From Wohlfahrtiimonas larvae_A (GTDB taxonomy: Bacteria; Pseudomonadota; Gammaproteobacteria; Cardiobacteriales; Wohlfahrtiimonadaceae), in assembly GCA_040394195.1 (NCBI GenBank), contig JBEBSR010000033.1, positions 1 through 29,739 on the forward strand: 29,739 nucleotides of DNA, in the 5' to 3' direction. Shown one piece after another: positions 1-7,179 of the stretch. Both the position numbers and the translations under genes were made by a program. The first letter of the stretch is position 1, and each line of letters starts with the position of its first letter. Under the pieces are notes generated by a model that searched no databases, was not told where the DNA came from, and was given only the letters and a program-made list of their open reading frames with translations.

Positions 1-5
1 TAAAA

Positions 6-362
6 TTATTGAGCTTTGATAGTAAGCTTCTCTTTAATCCGAGCTGCTTTACCTTCAAGATTACGCAAGTAGTAGATTTTCGCTTTGCGAACATCACCAC
101 GACGCTTAACGTCTAATGAAGCGATTAATGGGCTGAATGATTGGAACGTACGTTCAACACCAACACCATGAGAAATCTTACGAACTGTGAATGCAGAACC
201 CATACCGCGATTACGCTTAGCGATAACTACGCCTTCAAACGCCTGGATACGCTCACGGTTTCCTTCTTTAACTTTAACGTTGACAACAACCGTATCTCCT
301 GTTGAAAATTCAGGAAGCTGACGGCTCATCATCTCTTGCTCTAATTGCTGTACGATATTCAT
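6..362 (-). CDS. rplS: 50S ribosomal protein L19
   Basis: Protein L19 of the large ribosomal subunit, which sits at the 30S-50S interface. The 118-residue product has the normal family length and is collinear with E. coli L19 as I recall it: an N-terminal MNIVQQLEQEMM helix, the core GDTVVVNVKVKEGNRERIQAFEGVVI, and a basic C-terminus. The ATG follows a modest AGG Shine-Dalgarno (SD). The usual upstream partners rpsP-rimM-trmD are not adjacent: the gene upstream on the same strand is the yciO homologue, 104 bp away. A promoter-like element (423-433) in that gap suggests rplS is transcribed on its own. Identity is certain; the separation from trmD is the unusual point. Confidence 0.98.
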   Translation of the reverse strand: MNIVQQLEQEMMSRQLPEFSTGDTVVVNVKVKEGNRERIQAFEGVVIAKRNRGMGSAFTVRKISHGVGVERTFQSFSPLIASLDVKRRGDVRKAKIYYLRNLEGKAARIKEKLTIKAQ

Positions 363-422
363 AATTGATAAACCTATTGTTCAAAACCAACTATAATAAT
401 TGGTAACCATAAAAAGGAGAGC

Positions 423-433
423 ATTGTATACCA
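423..433 (-). promoter_or_regulatory. Extended -10 promoter for rplS
   Basis: On the minus strand this reads TGGTATACAAT, an extended -10 (TGn followed by a TATA-like hexamer), about 60 bp upstream of the rplS ATG. I see no good -35. The 16-nt string TTAAATGGTATAYAAT (423-438) recurs with one difference upstream of thrS (25533-25548), which supports its being a real promoter. Confidence 0.5.
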
Positions 434-466
434 TTTAAAAATAAATTGCATATTTTTTGTCTCATG

Positions 467-1084
467 CTAGATAAAAATATCTATAGGACCTGCACCCTCA
501 CGTATAATTTCTGGCACGCCAGAAGTCAAATCAATGACCGTTGTCGGTGAATGGCTACAATCTCCTGCATCTATTATAGCATCTACTCGCTTTTCTAACA
601 GATCTTCAATCTGATAAATTTCACGTAAATCCTCAAGACTATAATTGGGTAATGTCACTGTTGTTGACAATATAGGCTCACCCAAAGCCTCTAATAAATC
701 TTTAGTAATCTGATGATCAGGTACACGCAACCCGATAGTTTTACGTTTTGGTGTCAGTAGTTTTTTTGGAATATCTTTCGAGCCTTTTAACACAAAAGTA
801 TAAGGTCCTGGCAATACAGCTCTCAATAATCGATATTGACTATTATCCACCATCGCATAATTTGCCAGTTCAGACAGATCACGACAAACTAAGGAGAAAA
901 AGTGATCATCATCCACTTCACGAATTCGACGAATACGCTCCATGCCCTGCTGATTCCCAATCATGCAACAAAAAGCATAACTAGAATCCGTAGGATAAAC
1001 CAATATCCCATCTTTACGTAAAATTTCCACCGCTTGCGAAATTGCTCTTGCTTGCGGATTTTCGGGATGCATATATAAAATCAT
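467..1084 (-). CDS. yciO: YciO-type Sua5/YrdC family protein
   Basis: Member of the YrdC/Sua5/TsaC fold, which binds double-stranded RNA and nucleotides. TsaC and Sua5 make threonylcarbamoyl-AMP for the t6A modification of tRNA. The 205-residue protein resembles E. coli YciO more than TsaC: it opens with a HPENPQARAISQAVEILRKDG segment like that of YciO and has YPTDSSYAF, KRKTIGLRVPDH, LGEPILSTT and PTTVIDLT in the YciO order. Whether YciO proteins make t6A in cells is unsettled, so I keep the family name. It lies 12 bp downstream of nudF and is probably the last gene of pyrE-nudF-yciO. The ATG start agrees with the homologue. Confidence 0.9.
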   Translation of the reverse strand: MILYMHPENPQARAISQAVEILRKDGILVYPTDSSYAFCCMIGNQQGMERIRRIREVDDDHFFSLVCRDLSELANYAMVDNSQYRLLRAVLPGPYTFVLKGSKDIPKKLLTPKRKTIGLRVPDHQITKDLLEALGEPILSTTVTLPNYSLEDLREIYQIEDLLEKRVDAIIDAGDCSHSPTTVIDLTSGVPEIIREGAGPIDIFI

Positions 1085-1096
1085 AACAACCTCAAA

Positions 1097-1702
1097 TTAT
1101 TTTCTTTGATATCTATGATGATTCAATTGCAACCATTGTAACGCAATAATTGTTGAAGCTGTTTGAATCTCACCTTCAAAAATCATATTCATTGTTTGTT
1201 CTCTTGAAACAACAAAAGCTTCAATATCTTCATGCTCTTCAGCCAAGCCAAAATAACCACCTGCTTCTGATAAATCTGTCAAAGCTAAAAATAGATATAA
1301 TTTTTCATTACTACCACCAATCGATGGAAAAAAATCACAAATCGGTGTCAAATTACTAATATTTAACCCTGCTTCTTCCAATGCCTCACGCTCAGCAACA
1401 TTCACAAAAGCTTCATCTGTTTTATCTACCAATCCTGCAATCAACTCGACAACCCATGGTGATTCCATTTTTCCTGCAGATGCAATTCGTAATTGGCGTG
1501 TCAATAAAACAGTGTCATGAATAGGATCATAAGGCAGAACAGCTACTGCATCCAATCTCACAAATACTTCGCGGCGAACATTTTCAATCACATCACCTTT
1601 AAAAGTTGGATGATCAAAAATCAGCTCATCAATTTTAAAGAATCCATCATATTTGCGAGTTAAGCTTTTAACTTTAATTTTCTGAGCATCAGGCAATGTC
1701 AT
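1097..1702 (-). CDS. nudF: ADP-ribose pyrophosphatase (Nudix hydrolase)
   Basis: Cytosolic Nudix hydrolase expected to split ADP-ribose into AMP and ribose 5-phosphate. The 201 residues match the NudF layout: an N-terminal dimerisation strand region, then VVELIAG leading into the Nudix box, which ends REALEEAGL around residues 110-118, and a SIGGSNEKLYLFLA segment like the substrate loop of ADPR hydrolases. Between the opening Gly and the following Glu there are six residues (LVDKTD) instead of the consensus five, so the box is one residue longer than usual; the metal-binding REALEE part is intact. It starts 1 bp after the pyrE stop, implying translational coupling. Substrate assignment is by family only. 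Confidence 0.88.
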   Translation of the reverse strand: MTLPDAQKIKVKSLTRKYDGFFKIDELIFDHPTFKGDVIENVRREVFVRLDAVAVLPYDPIHDTVLLTRQLRIASAGKMESPWVVELIAGLVDKTDEAFVNVAEREALEEAGLNISNLTPICDFFPSIGGSNEKLYLFLALTDLSEAGGYFGLAEEHEDIEAFVVSREQTMNMIFEGEIQTASTIIALQWLQLNHHRYQRK

Positions 1703-1703
1703 C

Positions 1704-2345
1704 TTACACTCCGTATTGATCGCGATATTTCTTCATATTTTCTAATGTTTCAATGTTATCACCAGATGCTTCTAAATAACTGATCAAATCACTCATAGAA
1801 ATCAAAGAACATACTGTTAAACCATAATTTTGGCGCATTTCTTGCACTGCTGATAATTCAGATTGACCTCGTTCTTGACGATCTAACATCAATACAACGC
1901 ATGCTGGTTTTGCACCTGATTTTTCAATCAACTCAATGGATTCACGAATAGCTGTACCCGCTGTCATCACATCATCAATCAACAATACATCGCCTTGTAA
2001 AGCAGAGCCAACAATCATCCCACCTTCACCATGATCTTTAGCTTCTTTACGATTAAAGCTCCAAGGATAGTTCTGATGATACTTATTAAATAAAGCCGAT
2101 ACTGTAGCTGAAACTAAAGGAATGCCTTTATATGCTGGCCCAAACATCATATCAAATGACAATTGATGCTCTTTGATCATCTCAGCATAAAATTCACCCA
2201 ATTTTGCCAGTGCTTCACCTGTATTAAATGCACCTGCATTGAAAAAATATGGGCTAATACGACCAGATTTTAGTGTAAATTCGCCAAATTTTAATGCTTC
2301 ATATTGAATTGCTAACTCAATGAATGCTTTTTGATGATCCTTCAT
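1704..2345 (-). CDS. pyrE: Orotate phosphoribosyltransferase
   Basis: Fifth step of UMP synthesis: orotate plus PRPP gives orotidine 5'-monophosphate. From this start the protein is 213 residues, the same as E. coli PyrE, and it contains KFGEFTLKSGRISPYFFNAG, FGPAYKGIPL, FNRKEAKDHGEGG and the PRPP-binding motif LLIDDVMTAGTA. A longer frame opens at 2393, but that codon lies inside the hairpin at 2381-2405 and has no ribosome site. The chosen ATG has AGGA seven bases upstream and gives the conserved MKDHQKAFIEL start. The terminator lies 35 bp upstream of the ATG, an arrangement resembling the attenuator before E. coli pyrE. nudF follows after 1 bp. Confidence 0.97.
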   Translation of the reverse strand: MKDHQKAFIELAIQYEALKFGEFTLKSGRISPYFFNAGAFNTGEALAKLGEFYAEMIKEHQLSFDMMFGPAYKGIPLVSATVSALFNKYHQNYPWSFNRKEAKDHGEGGMIVGSALQGDVLLIDDVMTAGTAIRESIELIEKSGAKPACVVLMLDRQERGQSELSAVQEMRQNYGLTVCSLISMSDLISYLEASGDNIETLENMKKYRDQYGV

Positions 2346-2380
2346 GATGATTCCTAAACTTAAAATATAAAAAACGTCCG

Positions 2381-2405
2381 AAAAAAAAGCCATGTTACCA
2401 TGGCT
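2381..2405 (-). terminator. Intrinsic terminator between ycbK-like gene and pyrE
   Basis: Minus-strand hairpin with arms AGCCATG and CATGGCT around a four-base GTAA loop, followed by eight Ts. It begins 19 nt after the stop codon of the ycbK-like gene and ends 35 nt before the pyrE ATG. It can end the upstream transcript and is also placed where a UTP-sensitive pyrE attenuator would sit. Confidence 0.85.
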
Positions 2406-2424
2406 GATTATACTCTTTTTACAA

Positions 2425-3081
2425 CTAGCGTCCCCAAGTTCTCACTTGTCCGCTGTCAATGTGTACGAAATTAGAACGACTGTAGTAACCAACGCCACCT
2501 GCTTTCAATGAAAGTGCAGCACGTCTAATATTTGATGTAGATGTACCTGGCATTCTAATGTCAATTGCGCGCCCACGCATATGGAAGCTATCTTTTGCAA
2601 CACCACGTGTTGTACGGCTTAACATAGCATTCGTTTGCGGCGAACGATAACCACTCAATGCATGAGTTGGTTTATGGTAATCTAACTGCAAGCGCAATGC
2701 GAATAACTGATCTAGAACATGCGGATCATATAATTTTGCAGTTTTAGTTCTGCGATCACGCAATGCCCAAGAAATTTCATCCAATGATTCGCGAATATAA
2801 CCTTCGCCAGGAATCCAATAAATGATGCGACTTGTTTCACCCAAAGCTGGCGTGAAAATTCTCAATTCACGCTCTTTAGTCACAGCTTCTTTCGCTAATG
2901 CTGGTTGCATTGCAAACACACCCATCAAAGAAGTCGCTGCTACAGCACCTGTGGCTAATTTTAATAAGTTTCTACGATTTTCACACACTAAATCATTATG
3001 TGCAGAAATATATTGCTCATACAATAAGGTATCATCAACCGCTTGAATGATGCTCGGCTGATTATTTTCGAGAGTATCCAT
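2425..3081 (-). CDS. YcbK-like Tat-exported M15 peptidase (DUF882)
   Basis: Probable zinc-dependent murein-related peptidase acting outside the cytoplasm. The C-terminal domain has the M15/DUF882 signatures SGYRSPQTN, SFHMRGRAIDI and NFVHIDSG, which supply the zinc-binding His and Asp residues, plus KAGGVGYY as in E. coli YcbK. A twin-arginine signal is visible (RRNLLKLATGAVAATSL, arginines at 36-37, then MQPALAK). The ATG at 3081 has AGAGG eight bases upstream and gives 218 residues; an upstream in-frame start at 3150 lies in the probable leader. The n-region before the twin arginines is about 35 residues long, unusually long. The gene diverges from dnaB and is followed by a terminator. Confidence 0.88.
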   Translation of the reverse strand: MDTLENNQPSIIQAVDDTLLYEQYISAHNDLVCENRRNLLKLATGAVAATSLMGVFAMQPALAKEAVTKERELRIFTPALGETSRIIYWIPGEGYIRESLDEISWALRDRRTKTAKLYDPHVLDQLFALRLQLDYHKPTHALSGYRSPQTNAMLSRTTRGVAKDSFHMRGRAIDIRMPGTSTSNIRRAALSLKAGGVGYYSRSNFVHIDSGQVRTWGR

Positions 3082-3119
3082 ACTACCTCTTTCTTTTAAT
3101 TTTAAAATGCTACACCTCT

Positions 3120-3145
3120 GATTTACAAATCTAATATTGTAAATC
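3120..3145. repeat. Inverted repeat in the ycbK-like gene leader
   Basis: Perfect 9-bp arms GATTTACAA and TTGTAAATC separated by 8 bp, between the predicted promoter and the ribosome site of the ycbK-like gene. There is no T-run, so it is not a terminator. It could be an operator or an mRNA hairpin; no function is assigned. Confidence 0.4.
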
Positions 3146-3185
3146 CGCAAGACAAATTCTTCTAAAAATACAATAGATGAGAATA

Positions 3186-3214
3186 ATTCTAACTATATAT
3201 AACTATTCATGCAA
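3186..3214 (-). promoter_or_regulatory. Sigma70-type promoter for the ycbK-like gene
   Basis: On the minus strand TTGCAT and TAGAAT are separated by 17 bp. The predicted leader is about 100 nt and contains the inverted repeat at 3120-3145. Pattern match only. Confidence 0.5.
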
Positions 3215-3260
3215 GAGAAATATCAAAAAGAGCCACACTAGATAAAAGAATACTGATATA

Positions 3261-3269
3261 TGCTAGAAT
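3261..3269 (+). promoter_or_regulatory. Extended -10 promoter for dnaB
   Basis: TGCTAGAAT fits an extended -10 element (TGn plus TAGAAT) about 40 bp upstream of the dnaB ATG. No convincing -35 is seen. Confidence 0.4.
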
Positions 3270-3311
3270 CATTTCTTTATCTTCACCTTCTGCTTGGAAC
3301 ATTGTGCAATC

Positions 3312-4691
3312 ATGGATGATCAACAAATTCAACAACTTAAAATCCCACCTCACTCAATTGAAGCAGAGCAAGCACTTTTAGGCGCGCTCCTTTACGATAT
3401 TGAAGGGTGGCAAAGAATTGACGGAAAACTCAATCCTATTGATTTTTATCGTGGTGATCATAGATTAATTTTCACAACCATCCAACAATTAGCAGAAGCT
3501 GGCAAACCCATCGATATTTTGACAGTTTCTGATCATTTAGAACAGCAAAGTAAATTAGATGACGCTGGTGGTCGTCCATATCTAGCAATGCTAGCCTCTG
3601 AAACAACTGGCGCAACCAACATTACAGCGTATGCTGATATCATTCGTGAACGCTCTATTGTGCGCCAATTAATTGGTGCTGGCTCCAAAATTGTTGATAA
3701 CGGATTCAACCCTGAGGGTAGAACTTGTATTGAATTACTAGAAGAAGCTGAAAAGAGTGTTTTTGCTATCGCAGAACAAGGTACAAAAGCAGGTGAAGGC
3801 TTACTAGATATTAATACTGTATTACAAGCTTCTCTTCAACGTTTAGAAGAATTAGGTAAAATTGAAGATGGCATCACAGGCGCACCCACTGGTTTATCAG
3901 AATTCGACAACATGACATCAGGCTTGCAAAATGGTGATATGATCGTAATTGCTGGCCGTCCATCTATGGGTAAAACAACCTTTGCCATGAATATTGTTGA
4001 AGCAGTAGCAATTTCAACCAAAAAACCAATTGCCGTGTTCAGCTTAGAAATGCCCGCGGAACAATTAGTCATGCGTATGTTCTCTTCCCTTGGGCGAATT
4101 GAGCAAACAAATTTACGTAAAGGCAGATTAGATACACATGAAATGCAGCGCTTAGTGAGCGCAACAAAACAATTAAACCAAACAAAAATCTTTATTGATG
4201 ATGCTGGCGGCTTAAGCCCATCAGAAATGCGTGCACGTGCACGCCGATTAAAACGCGATCATAAAGATCTCGGTTTAATCATGGTGGACTATATGCAGTT
4301 AATGAAAGTTCCTGGCCTAGGCGATCAACGTGTTGCAGAAGTTTCAGAAATTTCACGCTCATTAAAATTAATGGCTCGTGAATTAGAAGTGCCTGTTATT
4401 GTACTTTCACAGCTTAACCGAAGCTTAGAGCAACGCCCAAACAAACGCCCAATCATGAGTGATTTACGTGAATCAGGTGCAATCGAACAAGATGCTGACT
4501 TAATCTGTTTTGTATATCGTGATGAAGTCTACAATCAAGATAGCCCAGATAAAGGTATTGCAGAAATTATTATTGGTAAACAACGTAACGGTCCAATTGG
4601 CACTGTAAAAGTTGCTTTCCAAGGAAAATACTCAAGATTTTCAGATTTAACAACTATTGATTACGGAAATGCTAACTATAACGATGAATAG
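3312..4691 (+). CDS. dnaB: Replicative DNA helicase DnaB
   Basis: Hexameric 5'-3' helicase that unwinds DNA at the replication fork and recruits primase. The N-terminal DnaB domain starts IPPHSIEAEQALLGALL; the RecA-like domain has Walker A GRPSMGKT (residues 215-222), Walker B LGLIMVDYMQLM, the H3/H4 region VIVLSQLNRSLEQRPNKRP, and the C-terminal KQRNGPIGTVKVAF. I start at the ATG at 3312 (459 residues). A TTG six codons earlier has no ribosome site, and the GGAA serving the ATG is rather far away, so the start is less certain than the identity. There is no intein. The next gene starts 9 bp downstream. Confidence 0.97.
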   Translation: MDDQQIQQLKIPPHSIEAEQALLGALLYDIEGWQRIDGKLNPIDFYRGDHRLIFTTIQQLAEAGKPIDILTVSDHLEQQSKLDDAGGRPYLAMLASETTGATNITAYADIIRERSIVRQLIGAGSKIVDNGFNPEGRTCIELLEEAEKSVFAIAEQGTKAGEGLLDINTVLQASLQRLEELGKIEDGITGAPTGLSEFDNMTSGLQNGDMIVIAGRPSMGKTTFAMNIVEAVAISTKKPIAVFSLEMPAEQLVMRMFSSLGRIEQTNLRKGRLDTHEMQRLVSATKQLNQTKIFIDDAGGLSPSEMRARARRLKRDHKDLGLIMVDYMQLMKVPGLGDQRVAEVSEISRSLKLMARELEVPVIVLSQLNRSLEQRPNKRPIMSDLRESGAIEQDADLICFVYRDEVYNQDSPDKGIAEIIIGKQRNGPIGTVKVAFQGKYSRFSDLTTIDYGNANYNDE

Positions 4692-4700
4692 AGGTACTCA

Positions 4701-5669
4701 ATGCAACAGAGCTATAAAATATATTTTGATGGAGAAATAGCCGACAACTTTAACCCAGAAGAGGTTAAGAAACGTGCACAGATTGTATTTAGACTGAGTG
4801 ATGAAAAAAGTGTCATTCTATTTAATGGCACGCAACACATATTAAAAGAGAATTTATCTGCCACTGAGTGTGAACAATATCTCGATCAACTATTACACAT
4901 TGGTTTAGTCGCAAAGTCTAATCCTTTGCTACATACTGAATTGCCAGCACAACAGGAGCCACGAACAGTCGTTGGCGAAATACATATTGAGCCAGATAAT
5001 AACTCTTATTATAACCCTGAAGAAATTACAGAACCTAAACCAAAAATAAAGAAAATATCTAAAATATTGCCGCTCACCCTACTTGCACTTATTGTGGCTG
5101 GCGGTGGAGTTTACGCATGGCAATCAGGTTTAATAGAATTACCATTCTTAAATAATAACATCACCATTGATCAACCCATTGCTATCGCACCAAAACCACA
5201 ATTACCTCCTCAACAAGATAAAATCCCTGAAGCTCAATCTAAAGACCCTGCTCCAAGCCAATCAGTAGAATCACCTCAAGAAGCTATCGCCACTAATGCT
5301 CAACCTAAAAAATCTTTGATCATTGAAGAATGTACAAACCCTGAAGTGACCATTTTATTAGAGAAGGTTTTGGCTCAAGGCTTACCACAATTGGTTCAAC
5401 GCTCATCCCCTGATGTTAATTTAACCATACAAACTTATGATAATAACCAAGAGCTATATTTTGATGAAGCTAGAAATAAGCGCTTATGCGGTGTTTTATC
5501 AAAATATGCCATAAACTCACCCAACATTTCACCTGATATAGAAAACCCTACTGTTACCTATGAAATTATCTATGAAATTCAAAGAGAAAAAGACCAATCA
5601 ATCCGATTAAATACTTTTCGACAAAAGGTTATCTCCTCAAACTTACAAAGCAATGAAAGCACCAATTAG
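4701..5669 (+). CDS. Single-pass membrane protein of unknown function
   Basis: I do not recognise a specific function. The 322-residue protein has four parts. Residues 1-73 form a small cytosolic module (YKIYFDGEI, ILFNGTQHILKENLS, LLHIGLVA) resembling the short N-terminal domain placed before many unrelated gammaproteobacterial membrane proteins. Next comes a polar linker ending in KPKIKK. A single membrane helix lies at about 121-141 (KILPLTLLALIVAGGGVYAW). Then a Pro/Gln-rich spacer (160-203) leads to a C-terminal domain (205-322) likely in the periplasm, with cysteines 211 and 263. It begins 9 bp after dnaB with its ribosome site AGAGG overlapping the dnaB stop, so the two are probably cotranscribed. 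No signal peptide or enzyme motif is seen. Confidence 0.8.
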   Translation: MQQSYKIYFDGEIADNFNPEEVKKRAQIVFRLSDEKSVILFNGTQHILKENLSATECEQYLDQLLHIGLVAKSNPLLHTELPAQQEPRTVVGEIHIEPDNNSYYNPEEITEPKPKIKKISKILPLTLLALIVAGGGVYAWQSGLIELPFLNNNITIDQPIAIAPKPQLPPQQDKIPEAQSKDPAPSQSVESPQEAIATNAQPKKSLIIEECTNPEVTILLEKVLAQGLPQLVQRSSPDVNLTIQTYDNNQELYFDEARNKRLCGVLSKYAINSPNISPDIENPTVTYEIIYEIQREKDQSIRLNTFRQKVISSNLQSNESTN

Positions 5670-5728
5670 TACAAAGATTGAGCAAAATTAATAAATTATT
5701 TCATGTAAATACGGATAATTTAAAAATA

Positions 5729-5737
5729 TGGTAGGAT
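5729..5737 (+). promoter_or_regulatory. Possible extended -10 for pntAA-pntAB-pntB
   Basis: TGGTAGGAT, followed by TAT, resembles an extended -10 about 40 bp before pntAA. No -35 is apparent. Weak call, made partly because similar TGGTAnnnT elements precede rplS, thrS and smpB. Confidence 0.3.
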
Positions 5738-5776
5738 TATCGAACCTATGATTAACCGCAATTTTAAGGTGTAGAC

Positions 5777-6892
5777 ATGACACAAAACATTATTGTCCTT
5801 AAAGAAGGAGCTGCGAAAGAAAAGCGTGTTGCGCTTGATCCCGTAGTAGCAAAAAGATTTAAAGATCTTGGATTCACAGTTACTTTGACACCAAATGCAG
5901 GTAAAGACGCGTACTTCCCTGATTCTAGCTATCAAGATATCTCTGTAGAAACGCCTAAATTTAGTGAGAATGACATCGTTCTTTGCGTACAATCGCCAAG
6001 CATCGAAACTATCAAATCTCTCAAACCAGGTACTGTTTTAGTAGGTTTATTGAATCCATATCAAAGCCCTGAAGTTGTAAAAGCTTTAAAAGAGCAAAAA
6101 ATTACATCTTTAGCAATGGAATTAATTCCTAGAATCACACGTGCACAAAGCATGGATGCTTTATCATCTCAAGCAACAATCGTTGGCTATGAAGGCGTAT
6201 TGATGGCAGCATCATTATCACCACGCTTATTCCCAATGTTAACAACAGCAGCGGGTACAATTCGCCCAGCTAAAGTCGTAGTGATTGGCGCTGGCGTTGC
6301 AGGCTTACAGGCAATTGGCACAGCACGCCGTTTAGGCGCACAAGTTGAGGCTTATGACATTCGCCCTGATGCTAAAGAACAGGTTGAATCATTGGGTGCA
6401 AAACTCATTGATACAGGCGTTAACGCCGCTGGCGAAGGTGGTTATGCTCGTGAATTAACAGCTGAAGAAGTTGCAATGCAAGCTGAAGCTTTGAAAAAAC
6501 ATTTGAGCAAAGCACATGCTGTGATCAGTACTGCTGCGATTCCTGGTCGTAAAGCACCAACAATCATTACAAAAGATATGGTTGAAGGTATGCTAGAAGG
6601 CTCTGTGATTATCGATCTTGCTGCTGAAACTGGTGGTAACTGTGAGTTAACAAAATTAGACAGCATTGTTCATCACAACCACGTCACAATCTCTGGCCCA
6701 GTGAATGTTGCATCACACGCACCATTACATGCTTCAGAAATGTACGCGAAAAACCTATTGAATTTGCTTTCACCATTCATGGCTGAAGGACAATTAACTT
6801 TGGATTATGACGATGAAGTCATCGCACAATGTCTTTTAACAAAAGATGGCGAAATTGTGCATGAGCGCGTTCGTCAAGCATTGGAGAAATAA
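5777..6892 (+). CDS. pntAA: NAD(P) transhydrogenase subunit alpha part 1
   Basis: Cytosolic NAD(H)-binding domain I of the proton-translocating transhydrogenase, which moves hydride from NADH to NADP+ using the proton gradient and so supplies NADPH. The 371 residues show RAQSMDALSSQA at 122-133, the nucleotide-binding GAGVAGLQA at 171-179 after strand VVVI, and DLAAETGGNCELT further on. It ends after the soluble domain; the membrane part that E. coli PntA carries in one chain is encoded by the next gene, 2 bp away. AAGGTG precedes the ATG at normal distance. First gene of a three-gene operon closed by the terminator at 8624-8650. Confidence 0.96.
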   Translation: MTQNIIVLKEGAAKEKRVALDPVVAKRFKDLGFTVTLTPNAGKDAYFPDSSYQDISVETPKFSENDIVLCVQSPSIETIKSLKPGTVLVGLLNPYQSPEVVKALKEQKITSLAMELIPRITRAQSMDALSSQATIVGYEGVLMAASLSPRLFPMLTTAAGTIRPAKVVVIGAGVAGLQAIGTARRLGAQVEAYDIRPDAKEQVESLGAKLIDTGVNAAGEGGYARELTAEEVAMQAEALKKHLSKAHAVISTAAIPGRKAPTIITKDMVEGMLEGSVIIDLAAETGGNCELTKLDSIVHHNHVTISGPVNVASHAPLHASEMYAKNLLNLLSPFMAEGQLTLDYDDEVIAQCLLTKDGEIVHERVRQALEK

Positions 6893-6894
6893 TT

Positions 6895-7179
6895 ATGATT
6901 ACACTTTTCGTAATAGCTTTGGCTGCGATTGTGGGATTTGAGATCATCTCTCGAGTACCTGCAATCCTACATACACCATTAATGTCAGGCTCTAACTTTA
7001 TTCATGGTGTTGTATTAATTGGTGCAATGATTGCATTAGGTGAAGCAGAAGGCTTCTGGCAGACAACATTAGGCTTTATCGCTGTTGTATTTGGTGCAGC
7101 AAATGCTGTGGGCGGTTACGTTGTAACTGAACGCATGCTAGAAATGTTCAAACCAAGCGATAAAAAAGGGAGTAAATAA
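6895..7179 (+). CDS. pntAB: NAD(P) transhydrogenase subunit alpha part 2
   Basis: Membrane segment (part of domain II) of the transhydrogenase alpha subunit. The 94-residue protein has three hydrophobic stretches, including FVIALAAIVGFEIISRVPAI and the family signature LHTPLMSGSNFIHGVVLIGA, then a short charged C-terminus. With PntAA it replaces the single-chain PntA of enterics. The gene starts 2 bp after pntAA, and its stop shares one base with the pntB start (TAATG), so translation of the three subunits is probably coupled. Confidence 0.95.
   Translation: MITLFVIALAAIVGFEIISRVPAILHTPLMSGSNFIHGVVLIGAMIALGEAEGFWQTTLGFIAVVFGAANAVGGYVVTERMLEMFKPSDKKGSK

Noticed and set aside
2346..2393. Longer N-terminus for PyrE starting at 2393
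   Set aside because: That codon lies in the terminator hairpin, has no ribosome site, and the extra residues are absent from the family.
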